Source: Candidatus Altarchaeales archaeon
GTDB lineage: Archaea; Altiarchaeota; Altiarchaeia; IMC4; QMZM01
Length of the DNA stretch: 9,420 nucleotides
Direction: 5' to 3'
Assembly: GCA_003663115.1 (NCBI GenBank)
Contig: QMZJ01000043.1
Location: 1-9,420, forward strand
In this document: positions 1 to 6,917 of the stretch, in pieces
Layout: each line of letters opens with the position of its first letter
Numbering within the stretch: position 1 is the stretch's first letter
Made by a program: the position numbers and the translations under genes
Notes under the pieces: model-generated
Told to the model about the DNA's origin: nothing
The model's input: the letters and a program-made list of their open reading frames with translations, nothing else
Database searches by the model: none

Positions 1-2
1 AG

Positions 3-212
3 GGTTACGATGCAAAGTACTCCATCCATGGAATATTAAGAGCATATCCATGGCAAATCCCGGCCAATGCCGTTGGATGGAACTCAACTGGAGTTGGAGC
101 GCTGAGATTTAATTTGCACGTGCATAATAAAAGGTTCAGATTTATCATTTTGAGCAGTGTTTCAGAGCAGATTCTGAGCATTTTGATGGATTCTATCTGG
201 AGATGGGGATAA
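3..212 (+). CDS. Possible C-terminal fragment of an unrecognised protein, cut by the window start
   Basis: Frame 3 of the plus strand is open from the window edge for 69 codons and ends in TAA at 210-212. The translation starts GYDAKYSIHGILRAYPWQ and ends SILMDSIWRWG. It has a balanced composition, and its four arginines are all AGA or AGG, as is common in the clear genes of this window. I recognise no family or motif in it. The opposite strand is also open over much the same stretch (5-220), so openness alone is weak evidence. It could equally be intergenic sequence. The call depends on whether the frame continues upstream of base 1. Confidence 0.25.
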   Translation, partial: GYDAKYSIHGILRAYPWQIPANAVGWNSTGVGALRFNLHVHNKRFRFIILSSVSEQILSILMDSIWRWG

Positions 213-481
213 AAGCTCATCTGAGGTGGTAAAACCCAGGTGGCGTGCGAAGTCAGGATAGTAACTAAAAAAAGGGAGGAGTTAAGGTTTTAAATGTTGA
301 AATCTTATAGCTAAATAATTACGACAGTATAAGTTCTTCGTCTCAAAGAATGTAAATTGTAGTCCTCCCGAAAGAATAACATCAAACAATTAGATAAGAT
401 AAGTCAGATATAGATGAATGGAAAGAGTCAAGAGAGGAACTAAGGATCATCAAGAAATTGAAGGAATAACAAGAACGATAA
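213..481. other. Region without a convincing gene
   Basis: About 270 bases with no supported gene. The one notable signal is a Shine-Dalgarno-like GGGAGGAG at 274-281. It is followed 12 nt later by ATG at 294, which opens a six-codon frame (MLKSYS) closed by TAA at 312-314. Short ATG frames at 414 and 418 also occur. The second runs to 630, but its translation is low-complexity and overlaps the better-supported frame at 482. The rest is AT-rich, with no clear hairpin terminator, tRNA or repeat array. The promoter of the gene at 482 should lie here, but no TATA box is placed convincingly. Confidence 0.5.
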
Positions 482-922
482 ATGAAATGCAACTTGGGAC
501 AGATGGGACCTATTGGGGAGGATCTAGTCTCTTTAGTGGTTATGGTTCTGGCTATAGCGACCCTCCTTATAGCTCTGAATACAATATACACGAGCTATGT
601 TGTCAGGAATGCGGAGTTGGATATGTATAGAACGGCCTGGATAACGGCAGATAAACTATCAACGGAATGGGCCCATACCGATTCATCCAATGTCACGCAC
701 TCTCGCTTACTGGATCCGGATAAGATCTGTAAGAATTGCCCATCCCTTCCTGGATATGGATTAAATCTCACGGTTATAGATCTAAGAGAAAAGAAAAGAC
801 TCTGCTCCTGTGGATCTTCATTCTCAAATGAAACGAAAATAGCGAGAATTCCAGTAGCCCTGAGATTCGACTATACGAGTGTGCATCCCGGGGTTATTGA
901 GCTTAGAATCTGGAGGAGATAA
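482..922 (+). CDS. Small membrane-anchored, pilin-like protein
   Basis: A 146-aa protein with a short polar head (residues 1-14, including MGPIGED), one strongly hydrophobic helix at about 15-38, then a soluble domain. A short head ending in G and E before a long hydrophobic helix resembles archaeal pilin-like or pseudopilin proteins, but I see no certain class III cleavage motif. The soluble part carries CKNC at 83-86, CSC at 108-110, and three N-X-T sequons (N70, N95, N116), which would suit an extracytoplasmic domain with a disulfide or metal site. It ends in a beta-rich stretch, VIELRIWRR. An in-frame TAA at 479-481 limits the start to ATG 482 or ATG 503 (residue 8). The second gives a more typical pilin head, and neither has a strong ribosome binding site. 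The stop lies 1 nt from the stop of the convergent protease gene. The cell-surface role is inferred; no pilus ATPase or platform gene is visible nearby. Confidence 0.6.
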   Translation: MKCNLGQMGPIGEDLVSLVVMVLAIATLLIALNTIYTSYVVRNAELDMYRTAWITADKLSTEWAHTDSSNVTHSRLLDPDKICKNCPSLPGYGLNLTVIDLREKKRLCSCGSSFSNETKIARIPVALRFDYTSVHPGVIELRIWRR

Positions 923-923
923 T

Positions 924-1736
924 TCATGGAATCAGGAGACTCAGACCAAAACCCAGCAACAAACCAACTGTAATTGGTGGTAAGGCGGGAAGCACCACAT
1001 CCTTCTTTCTGATCGTATAGAGGAATAGTGCTGTCAGGCCAATGCAACCGCCAAGGCTCGTGATTACCGAATTTACCAGGCCATACTCCCTCAGGAGAGA
1101 TACAGAAAAGACCAGGGGGATCGTCAGATCGCCGGTTCCCAGGCCCAGGTGACGGTCTCCGACCGGGATCGCGACCATCATGGGGATTTTTCCTTTAACA
1201 TTTTCTGCGAGGGTTACCATGTGTTTTGTCCCGAAAACGGCAATTATGTCGTATAAAGCCAAGATGAGCAAAAGTATAAATGAGGGCAATACATCGAGGG
1301 ATGCACCGAGCCAGCTTCCAATTCCGGGTATGGTGAATACCAAAACCATGTTCATCAATAGTATATTTTCCCTTTTCCAGAGCCTCAGGGCAAAGAGAGT
1401 AACTGCCATCAGAATCCCGATTAGACCGAGAATATAGCTAAGTGTCAAAAGTAATCCCCCAATGATCGCCAGATTTATAAAAATCTTTATGATTAAGTCG
1501 AGTTTGAATTTTATGAATAATAAAAGTGCCGCCGTTGCGATTAAGATATAGATGAAGATCTGAGCAGATGATTCGACACTCTCCGGTTCCCGTACAACGC
1601 CAAGTTCGGGGTTTTCTTTGATCGTTTCAACCGCCCCTTTTTCGACCCAGAGACCCCCGGCGCCGATCCACAGACCCAGGCCCTGTACGAGGAGGTAGAT
1701 CCCAATCACCAGAAATAGGGATTTTAGGTACTTCAT
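924..1736 (-). CDS. Presenilin-like intramembrane aspartyl protease (PSH, family A22)
   Basis: A 270-aa polytopic membrane protein with about eight or nine hydrophobic segments, matching archaeal presenilin/signal-peptide-peptidase homologues. All three family signatures are present: YD at Y162-D163 (LALYDIIAVFG), GxGD at G200-D203 (GLGTGDLTIP), and PAL at P250-L252 (VLPALPPIT). D163 and D203 would be the catalytic aspartates that cut substrate helices within the membrane. A polar loop at about residues 30-57 follows the first membrane segment. The gene starts 7 nt after the MCM stop, and a Shine-Dalgarno-like GAGGGATGA overlaps that stop, so it is probably co-transcribed and translated after MCM. 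Its substrate cannot be read from the sequence. The membrane-anchored protein that converges on it is a neighbour, but only a speculative target. The gene is complete, with all key residues kept. Confidence 0.9.
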   Translation of the reverse strand: MKYLKSLFLVIGIYLLVQGLGLWIGAGGLWVEKGAVETIKENPELGVVREPESVESSAQIFIYILIATAALLLFIKFKLDLIIKIFINLAIIGGLLLTLSYILGLIGILMAVTLFALRLWKRENILLMNMVLVFTIPGIGSWLGASLDVLPSFILLLILALYDIIAVFGTKHMVTLAENVKGKIPMMVAIPVGDRHLGLGTGDLTIPLVFSVSLLREYGLVNSVITSLGGCIGLTALFLYTIRKKDVVLPALPPITVGLLLGFGLSLLIP

Positions 1737-1743
1737 CTTGCAT

Positions 1744-1752
1744 TCATCCCTC
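1744..1752 (-). promoter_or_regulatory. Shine-Dalgarno-like site for the presenilin-like protease
   Basis: On the minus strand GAGGGATGA spans the last codons and TGA stop of MCM, and sits 7 nt before the ATG at 1736. It is the clearest ribosome binding site next to a gene in this window. It supports the ATG at 1736 as the start and suggests translation linked to MCM. Confidence 0.6.
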
Positions 1753-3750
1753 GGTCAGCATATACCTGCCGTGTCTCGGTTCATATATGACTCCCTTCGT
1801 TTTTAATTCTATTAATATCTGCTCCGCCCTGAATCTGTCTATGCCTCTGGACTTTGCCTCTTCAATTATATCCTCGGAGGACGCCATTCCATCCCCGGAT
1901 TCATTTATTAACTCCTGAATTATGGTCTCGATCACCCTTATTCTGTCCCTCGTTGACTTCGGATGATCTGTCACAATTCTATCGATATCTATCTGACCGG
2001 TTGATTCATCATATGCGATCTCCCTGAGGACGAAGTCTGTAAGTTTTATTGCTCTTTCTGCATCACTGACCGTTACGGTATCACTCAATCTAACCTTAGC
2101 CGATGCCTCCGCCAATCTAACCAGAGCCTCTAGTTGCCTGGGTGTTGCCTTGACGGTCTCTCCACCACTGGAACGCAGATTCACATAGTACTCCTTTATC
2201 TTCTCTGCAGCGTCATCCGAGAGTACCGGGTGTACATTCCTTCTCGAGTAGGCTATATACTTCCTAAGCAGATCCGTCGGGATCTCTGGTTCGAGTTCTT
2301 TCATCTCCTCCCCGGTTTTATGCATCTTTAGCATGTGATCAGCTATTTCTTTATCCAGTTCTTTATCCAAGACATCCCTGATTGGAAAGATTAAATCGAA
2401 GCGGCTTAACAGGGTCGGCGGGATGTCGAACTGTTCAGCCAATGGTTTATAAGGGTCAAACCTGCTGAATTTGGGATTTGATGCAGCCAGAACTGCAGTA
2501 TTTGCCTTAAATCTGGCAACTATGCCCGCTTTTGCTACTGAGATGGTCTGCTGTTCAAGGGCTTCGTGCATCGCACTCCTGTCATCTGGACTCATCTTAT
2601 CGAATTCATCAATGCACGCTATACCACCACCAGCCAGGACCAACGCCCCCGCCTTCAGGGTCCAGGCACCCTCTGCAAACTCATCGCGTTCTGCCGCTAC
2701 GGTCAATCCCGCGCCTGTGGTGCCCTTACCGGTCACGTATATACTCTTGGGGGCTATCTGAGTGACGTATTGCAGGATCCTTGACTTTGCAACACCTGGC
2801 TCACCTATCAATAGGATATGCAGGTCTGGCCTTACGGTAGTACCGTCCGGTAGCTTCTTCCCCACCCTGCCGCCAAATAATTGAAGTGCAATGGCCTCCT
2901 TGATCTCCCTGTAGCCGTAGATCGATGGGGCGATCGAGTTAATAATCTTCTCATAGAGCTTCGGATCCTTTGACAGTTTCTTTATCTCCCTCTCTTCCTT
3001 TTTGGTAATTTCTAACTCTTCAAACTCCTTTTCAATACCCTCGATAAAATTAGCCTCATGGAATTTGTAATAAACGGAGCCCTTTTTCCTCGGCGGTAGT
3101 AATCTCATTATTCCCGTTTCAGTGATCTTATCCCCCGCGGTAGCCCTCCCGGTGAGGTCATCCTCCGCCCATATCTCTATCTGACGGGCCTCTTCCCCAC
3201 CCTCCAATAATTCCAGGGGTTCTTGAATCTGTAGCCTTTGAACATCCGTCCATTCGGATTCATCCGGAACAAACCTGAAGTCTCTTCTCTTGCAATTTCT
3301 GCAGAACAATGGCTCCCTGAGGAATCTGGTTGGTTGTGGTTCATCGTGAGCTTCGCCGCATTTGTTACAGTAGAATCGCGCAACGGAGACCTTTGGCAGT
3401 ATATCGGATACCCTGTTTACAACACCCTCGACCGCCATGAGCTTGCCTATGTAGTCGGAGGTTATTTCTCGAATCATCAGCGAGTACCCTTTTTCCTTTG
3501 GTAGGTTATGAAAGCGTACATGAAGCCTGGGATTCTCCACTATGGTTGGAATATTCATCCCGGACAAAACATCCTCAAATGCATTAATGACCTCGTCCGG
3601 ATTCCGAATCAATTCCTCTGCCAGTCCGCGATCATACCTCTCCAATTCCTCATAATCAATAAGTAGAGATTTTTCTTCTGGATACAATTCGGCTATGCGA
3701 TTAATCTCCTTTTTCTTTTTCTTCAAGAATCTCTCGATCTTTTCTTTCAT
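1744..3750 (-). CDS. mcm: Replicative DNA helicase MCM
   Basis: The hexameric 3'-5' helicase that unwinds DNA at archaeal replication forks. From ATG 3750 it is 668 aa, normal for the family. In order: an N-terminal domain with a C4 zinc site (CNKC at 128-131, CRNC at 150-153) and OB fold; an AAA+ core with Walker A GEPGVAKS at 316-323, Walker B ACIDEFDK at 378-385, sensor 1 ASNP at 423-426 and the LLSRFD arginine-finger motif at 447-452; and a C-terminal winged helix from about residue 600. The frame is open to an earlier ATG at 3858, but those 36 extra residues overlap the upstream gene by 53 nt and do not look like MCM, so I start at 3750 (MKEKIERFLKKKK). No Shine-Dalgarno site precedes that ATG. 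No intein or frameshift is visible, and all catalytic motifs are intact. Confidence 0.96.
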   Translation of the reverse strand: MKEKIERFLKKKKKEINRIAELYPEEKSLLIDYEELERYDRGLAEELIRNPDEVINAFEDVLSGMNIPTIVENPRLHVRFHNLPKEKGYSLMIREITSDYIGKLMAVEGVVNRVSDILPKVSVARFYCNKCGEAHDEPQPTRFLREPLFCRNCKRRDFRFVPDESEWTDVQRLQIQEPLELLEGGEEARQIEIWAEDDLTGRATAGDKITETGIMRLLPPRKKGSVYYKFHEANFIEGIEKEFEELEITKKEEREIKKLSKDPKLYEKIINSIAPSIYGYREIKEAIALQLFGGRVGKKLPDGTTVRPDLHILLIGEPGVAKSRILQYVTQIAPKSIYVTGKGTTGAGLTVAAERDEFAEGAWTLKAGALVLAGGGIACIDEFDKMSPDDRSAMHEALEQQTISVAKAGIVARFKANTAVLAASNPKFSRFDPYKPLAEQFDIPPTLLSRFDLIFPIRDVLDKELDKEIADHMLKMHKTGEEMKELEPEIPTDLLRKYIAYSRRNVHPVLSDDAAEKIKEYYVNLRSSGGETVKATPRQLEALVRLAEASAKVRLSDTVTVSDAERAIKLTDFVLREIAYDESTGQIDIDRIVTDHPKSTRDRIRVIETIIQELINESGDGMASSEDIIEEAKSRGIDRFRAEQILIELKTKGVIYEPRHGRYMLTEG

Positions 3751-3805
3751 TCTAAGGGGGGTTAATAATATGGAATCCTGATAAAAAATCGAATCTGGAG
3801 AAAAA
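3751..3805 (-). promoter_or_regulatory. Gap upstream of MCM with T-tracts and a possible internal promoter
   Basis: On the minus strand this 55-nt gap begins right after the stop of the preceding gene with T5 (3805-3801), followed by T6 (3788-3783). Archaeal transcription can end at such T-runs without a hairpin. An AT-rich TATA-like stretch, CATATTATTAA, follows at 3772-3762. Its centre is only about 16 nt from the MCM ATG, too near for a standard leaderless start. The TTTTTTATC stretch at 3788-3780 is the alternative TATA position. The gap may partly terminate the upstream transcript and restart it for MCM. This is inference from base composition only. Confidence 0.35.
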
Positions 3806-5242
3806 TTAAACTGGCATATACAGATTACCCCGCTTGATAACCAGTACCGGTTCCTCATATACTAAACTGGCAATTATCGATTCAGCTCTCTCCTTACTGA
3901 CCCCGTATTTATCCATAAGGTAGTCTATCATCTGGTCTTCGGTCATAGACCCCTTAACAAACAATTTACTGAGTATATCCTGTGCACGCCGGTCTCTCGC
4001 ACCCTCCAGGATATCTCCGAAATTGTCGGGGTCGATATATCGCTCGGCATAGGTTGCAAAGTCGAGTGCAACGTCTTTAGCTCTTTTAAAGAATTCGCGA
4101 ACATCCCTCCTCTTGATAGATATATCCGCTCCCAAGAGGTAATCTGCCAGGTGGTTACCCTTCAGGAATGCATCGCACAATGGCTCAAGTCTGTACCTGA
4201 ATAGGAATGGTGCATAATCAACGCGTTTAGCTAGATCGTGAATCACGTCCTCGGTCTTTACCTCTATCAATGCATTTATACTCTCAGAATACGTTATCTG
4301 TGGAGTTGATTTCGCAAATAGCAGCGTCTGTTTCACGTTTTTTGCATCCTCCCTGTTGATCTTTGGGGGGAAAAGATCTGGATCATAGACCAGGTTAATA
4401 TCTGATGCTATGAATTTCGATCTCTTTAACTGATTGATCTCTTCGAGGTTTGAAATCAGATTCCAATCGATCTCGTTATTAGTCTGTATCCTTCTTGACA
4501 AGATCTCCGGGTTGTCAACAGACAGAAATCTATTCCACCGGAACTGTGTCGATAAGGTATCCAATGAACCTATGTTTACCTTTCTTATGAAATCCCGGAG
4601 TTGTTTTTTCATGGACGTGGTTATTGCCCCCGCACCTACCTTTCCCGGGAGATCCTCCGCCGATGTTCCCATATTTATTCCACAACCCACGTTCTCATCC
4701 GGAAAATAGATGGATCGCCTTTCTGACCCTATAAGGCTTGCTAAGAGTAGAATGGGTCCGTGTTCATATATCCTGGGCTCTCTGGAATAGATACATGAGA
4801 ACATATCCTCAAAATTATCAAATGCTGGAGCACCAACTGCTCTGTATTGGATGGGGAGAAATTCGATTTCATCAACGAGAAAATGCTTCGTCGATTCTTT
4901 GTCCATATCCATGGATACCCTTCCAGTAACCCGTATGTTGGGTTTTGAGATCAGTTTTTCCCTACTGGTCAGCTCAGATGGGATACGACACCATATTTTC
5001 AACTGTTTCTTTTCCGGGGGTTTCAATCCAAGAAGCCTGTATTCCTCTTTCAGATCGAGATATCCCAGATATGAATCTGGGTTTCTGGAGGGCGAGGCAT
5101 ATTTGTAGATAAAAATTCCCTCTAATTCGAGTTTCCTTCCCCTGGGGGAATACCTAAATCTTCTGAATGGCTCCAGTCTGTGTTTCAGTGCCGGGAACCT
5201 GAAATCCTCCTCTCCCGAATAACGGTTAGAATAAGCATTCAT
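3806..5242 (-). CDS. Unrecognised protein with an MCM-like C-terminal winged-helix segment
   Basis: A 478-aa soluble protein of no family I recognise. Residues 1-35 are rich in Arg and aromatics. Residues 36-135 look beta-rich and contain IRVTGRVSMDMD and FLVDEIEFLP, which could be an OB-like fold. Residues 160-230 hold a hydrophobic helix (GPILLLASLIGS) and a glycine-rich stretch (VGCGINMG, KVGAGAITTS), but no true Walker A. Residues 330-430 appear helical and charged. Residues 427-478 (SMTEDQMIDYLMDKYG, ERAESIIASL, then RGNLYMPV) form a probable winged helix that matches the end of MCM in pattern. The start ATG follows the TGA of the PIN ATPase by one base (TGAAATG), so the two genes are almost certainly co-transcribed and coupled. 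No membrane segment, zinc site or nuclease motif is obvious. Position and winged helix suggest a DNA-binding or replication-linked role; that is inference. Confidence 0.85.
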   Translation of the reverse strand: MNAYSNRYSGEEDFRFPALKHRLEPFRRFRYSPRGRKLELEGIFIYKYASPSRNPDSYLGYLDLKEEYRLLGLKPPEKKQLKIWCRIPSELTSREKLISKPNIRVTGRVSMDMDKESTKHFLVDEIEFLPIQYRAVGAPAFDNFEDMFSCIYSREPRIYEHGPILLLASLIGSERRSIYFPDENVGCGINMGTSAEDLPGKVGAGAITTSMKKQLRDFIRKVNIGSLDTLSTQFRWNRFLSVDNPEILSRRIQTNNEIDWNLISNLEEINQLKRSKFIASDINLVYDPDLFPPKINREDAKNVKQTLLFAKSTPQITYSESINALIEVKTEDVIHDLAKRVDYAPFLFRYRLEPLCDAFLKGNHLADYLLGADISIKRRDVREFFKRAKDVALDFATYAERYIDPDNFGDILEGARDRRAQDILSKLFVKGSMTEDQMIDYLMDKYGVSKERAESIIASLVYEEPVLVIKRGNLYMPV

Positions 5243-5243
5243 T

Positions 5244-6836
5244 TCAACAGATCTTTATCTTCTTTCCAGATTTTATCGCACTCAACAGCATTCTTCCAGC
5301 TGCTGTATTTCTCTTTATCTTTATATTCCCCGAGCTATTAACCCTCGATCTGCAGATAAATTCCTCATCCGCAAATATTCTTACCTGCTCATCCCTGTAT
5401 GCCCTTGATCTGAGGACTATCTGTTTTTTTGTAAGTGAAAAGCCCAATTCCTCTTGCTCCGTCCTCTTCTTCGATCTCTCCCCGAGGGGGATGAGCACCA
5501 CCTCCTCACCATAGGAGTAGAGCTCATATTCCAGCTTTCCCGTTTCAAAGTCCCTGATCTCTATTACTGGCCTGGCGAGATCCGCCTCTCTCATTCCATG
5601 GGGGACCTTCACCACCATCTTAAGTTCATAGACCTCTTTGATCTCCCCCGCCTCTATGAAGATCACTGTATCCACAATATGTGGGATGACCCCCAATTCG
5701 ACCCTTCCTATCAATCTTTGAATTGCTCCTATCGCCCTATTGGCATGAATTACCCCAACCATTCCAACGCCAGCTAAGCGCATGTCTGCAAATACCTCGA
5801 AATCCTTGGTTTTTCTCACCTCGTCAAATATTGTGTAATCCGGCCTGACCAGGACCAGAATATCGCCCGTATTCTCCATCGATCCCTCCAGGGGACCGTA
5901 CTGCGTTATCACATCCGGAACCTGCAGATCTCTTGGGTGCTCCATCGTCTTTACAATCTTTCCCTTATTCAGATAGAATTCGGCCAGCGCCTGAACAAAT
6001 GTGGTTTTACCCGCCCCTGGAGCCCCCGAAACAAATATACCCTCTGCCCGAGTCTCGAGTCTCTTTAACAGTTTTTTAGAAAGCCTATAATCAGATAACT
6101 TTGTCCTCGCCAACGGTTTAACTGCTGTTATCTCAAAGCCATCACTGAATGGGGGCCTTGTGATAACAATCCTGTATTCACCCAGTTGCAGAATTGTAAC
6201 CCCTTTTTTCTCCAATTCGATCTCCCCGCGCGGATCCGAGTGACTGAACTCGACTATCTCCCTCGCGTAATCCTCTATATCCTCCCTCGAGAGCTTATCG
6301 GCGATCTTCACTAACTTGAAATCTCCAACGTGTCCCTTCTTGGCGAATACTGGTGTGTTTTCTTTAAGATGTACCGACATGGTCTCAGAATCGAAGAGAT
6401 CAAAGATCCTCGGGTTTACCTCCCTTATCTTAGGTTCTATATACTCCACTTTGATACCCTTTACCTCAGAGACCAGTGCCTGTATCTTATCACTAGTTAT
6501 AAGGGTTGCATCATTTTCCTCGGCCGTTTTTCTGATCAACTCATCGATTAACCCAATTTTTGCCCGCCTGATCTGCTCTGGTTTTATAGACTCACCGCAG
6601 AACCGCAGCGCAATCCTTCCCTTTGATCTCTCTGCCATCTTTCTGATAGAGGTTAATTCATCCAGGCCATCAAAGCCCGTCTCCCTCCCCCGATTGGCCT
6701 GATACTCGAGCTCAGAAACAACGGCTTCAGGGACTATCACCTCGACACCCTTATCCTCCAGTTCCCTCAGAACCTCGGATATCCTACCGTCAACGATGAC
6801 GGATGTATCTGGCACAATTTTCATTTTATTCGACAA
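5244..6836 (-). CDS. PIN-domain ATPase (PIN, VirB11/PilT-like ATPase, KH-like C-terminus)
   Basis: A 530-aa fusion typical of archaea. Residues 6-135 are a PIN nuclease fold: VPDTSVIVDG (D10), VSELEYQ (E42), IDEL (D98/E99) and TSDK (D116) supply the acidic metal-binding residues. Residues 240-410 form a secretion-type ATPase core with Walker A GAPGAGKTT at 271-279, the IFDEVRK Walker B region at 336-342, and the histidine-box GVIHAN (H364). The C-terminus from about 465 (ending RMLLSAIKSGKKIKIC) resembles the KH-like RNA-binding end of these proteins. An RNA- or DNA-processing role is likely, but the substrate is unknown. It lacks membrane segments, and no antitoxin gene adjoins it, so a simple VapC toxin is unlikely. 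It heads the minus-strand cluster. Two starts are possible, ATG 6836 or ATG 6824 (residue 5), each with a TATA-like box about 24 nt upstream. Confidence 0.9.
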   Translation of the reverse strand: MSNKMKIVPDTSVIVDGRISEVLRELEDKGVEVIVPEAVVSELEYQANRGRETGFDGLDELTSIRKMAERSKGRIALRFCGESIKPEQIRRAKIGLIDELIRKTAEENDATLITSDKIQALVSEVKGIKVEYIEPKIREVNPRIFDLFDSETMSVHLKENTPVFAKKGHVGDFKLVKIADKLSREDIEDYAREIVEFSHSDPRGEIELEKKGVTILQLGEYRIVITRPPFSDGFEITAVKPLARTKLSDYRLSKKLLKRLETRAEGIFVSGAPGAGKTTFVQALAEFYLNKGKIVKTMEHPRDLQVPDVITQYGPLEGSMENTGDILVLVRPDYTIFDEVRKTKDFEVFADMRLAGVGMVGVIHANRAIGAIQRLIGRVELGVIPHIVDTVIFIEAGEIKEVYELKMVVKVPHGMREADLARPVIEIRDFETGKLEYELYSYGEEVVLIPLGERSKKRTEQEELGFSLTKKQIVLRSRAYRDEQVRIFADEEFICRSRVNSSGNIKIKRNTAAGRMLLSAIKSGKKIKIC

Positions 6837-6842
6837 TTGACG

Positions 6843-6865
6843 TTTTATATATAGGTATATTTATA
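6843..6865 (-). promoter_or_regulatory. Tandem TATA-like boxes for the PIN ATPase cluster
   Basis: On the minus strand TATAAATATA (6865-6856) is centred about 24 nt before ATG 6836. TATATATAAAA (6853-6843) is centred 24 nt before ATG 6824. This is the usual archaeal TATA-to-start distance, so transcripts would begin at or beside an ATG and be leaderless. No Shine-Dalgarno site is present, which fits. Two overlapping starts would give proteins differing by four residues. Confidence 0.6.
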
Positions 6866-6889
6866 GTAATAAAATGCAGATTTCTGTAG

Positions 6890-6898
6890 TATATTATA
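6890..6898 (+). promoter_or_regulatory. TATA box of the regulator/mevalonate group
   Basis: TATATTATA is centred at 6894, exactly 24 nt before ATG 6918, so the transcript is predicted to be leaderless. It lies within the 81-nt divergent region shared with the minus-strand cluster. A regulator bound here could affect both directions. The adjacent Xre-type protein is an obvious candidate for self-control, but no clear palindromic operator is seen. Confidence 0.55.
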
Positions 6899-6917
6899 GG
6901 AATTGATTCTGAAAAGG

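Noticed and set aside
418..630. Plus-strand frame of 70 codons overlapping the pilin-like gene, possibly a frameshifted N-terminus
   Set aside because: Its translation has no membrane helix or recognisable domain, and the frame at 482 already has its own head, helix and start choices, so no frameshift is needed.
1744..3750. Intein or inactivated MCM
   Set aside because: Walker A, Walker B, sensor 1 and arginine-finger motifs are contiguous and intact, and length is normal for the family.
6316..6702. Plus-strand frame of 128 codons
   Set aside because: It is antisense to the PIN domain of the ATPase, whose catalytic motifs are clear on the minus strand.
5244..6836. VapC-type toxin of a toxin-antitoxin pair
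   Set aside because: The PIN domain is fused to a full ATPase and a KH-like end, and there is no small antitoxin gene beside it.
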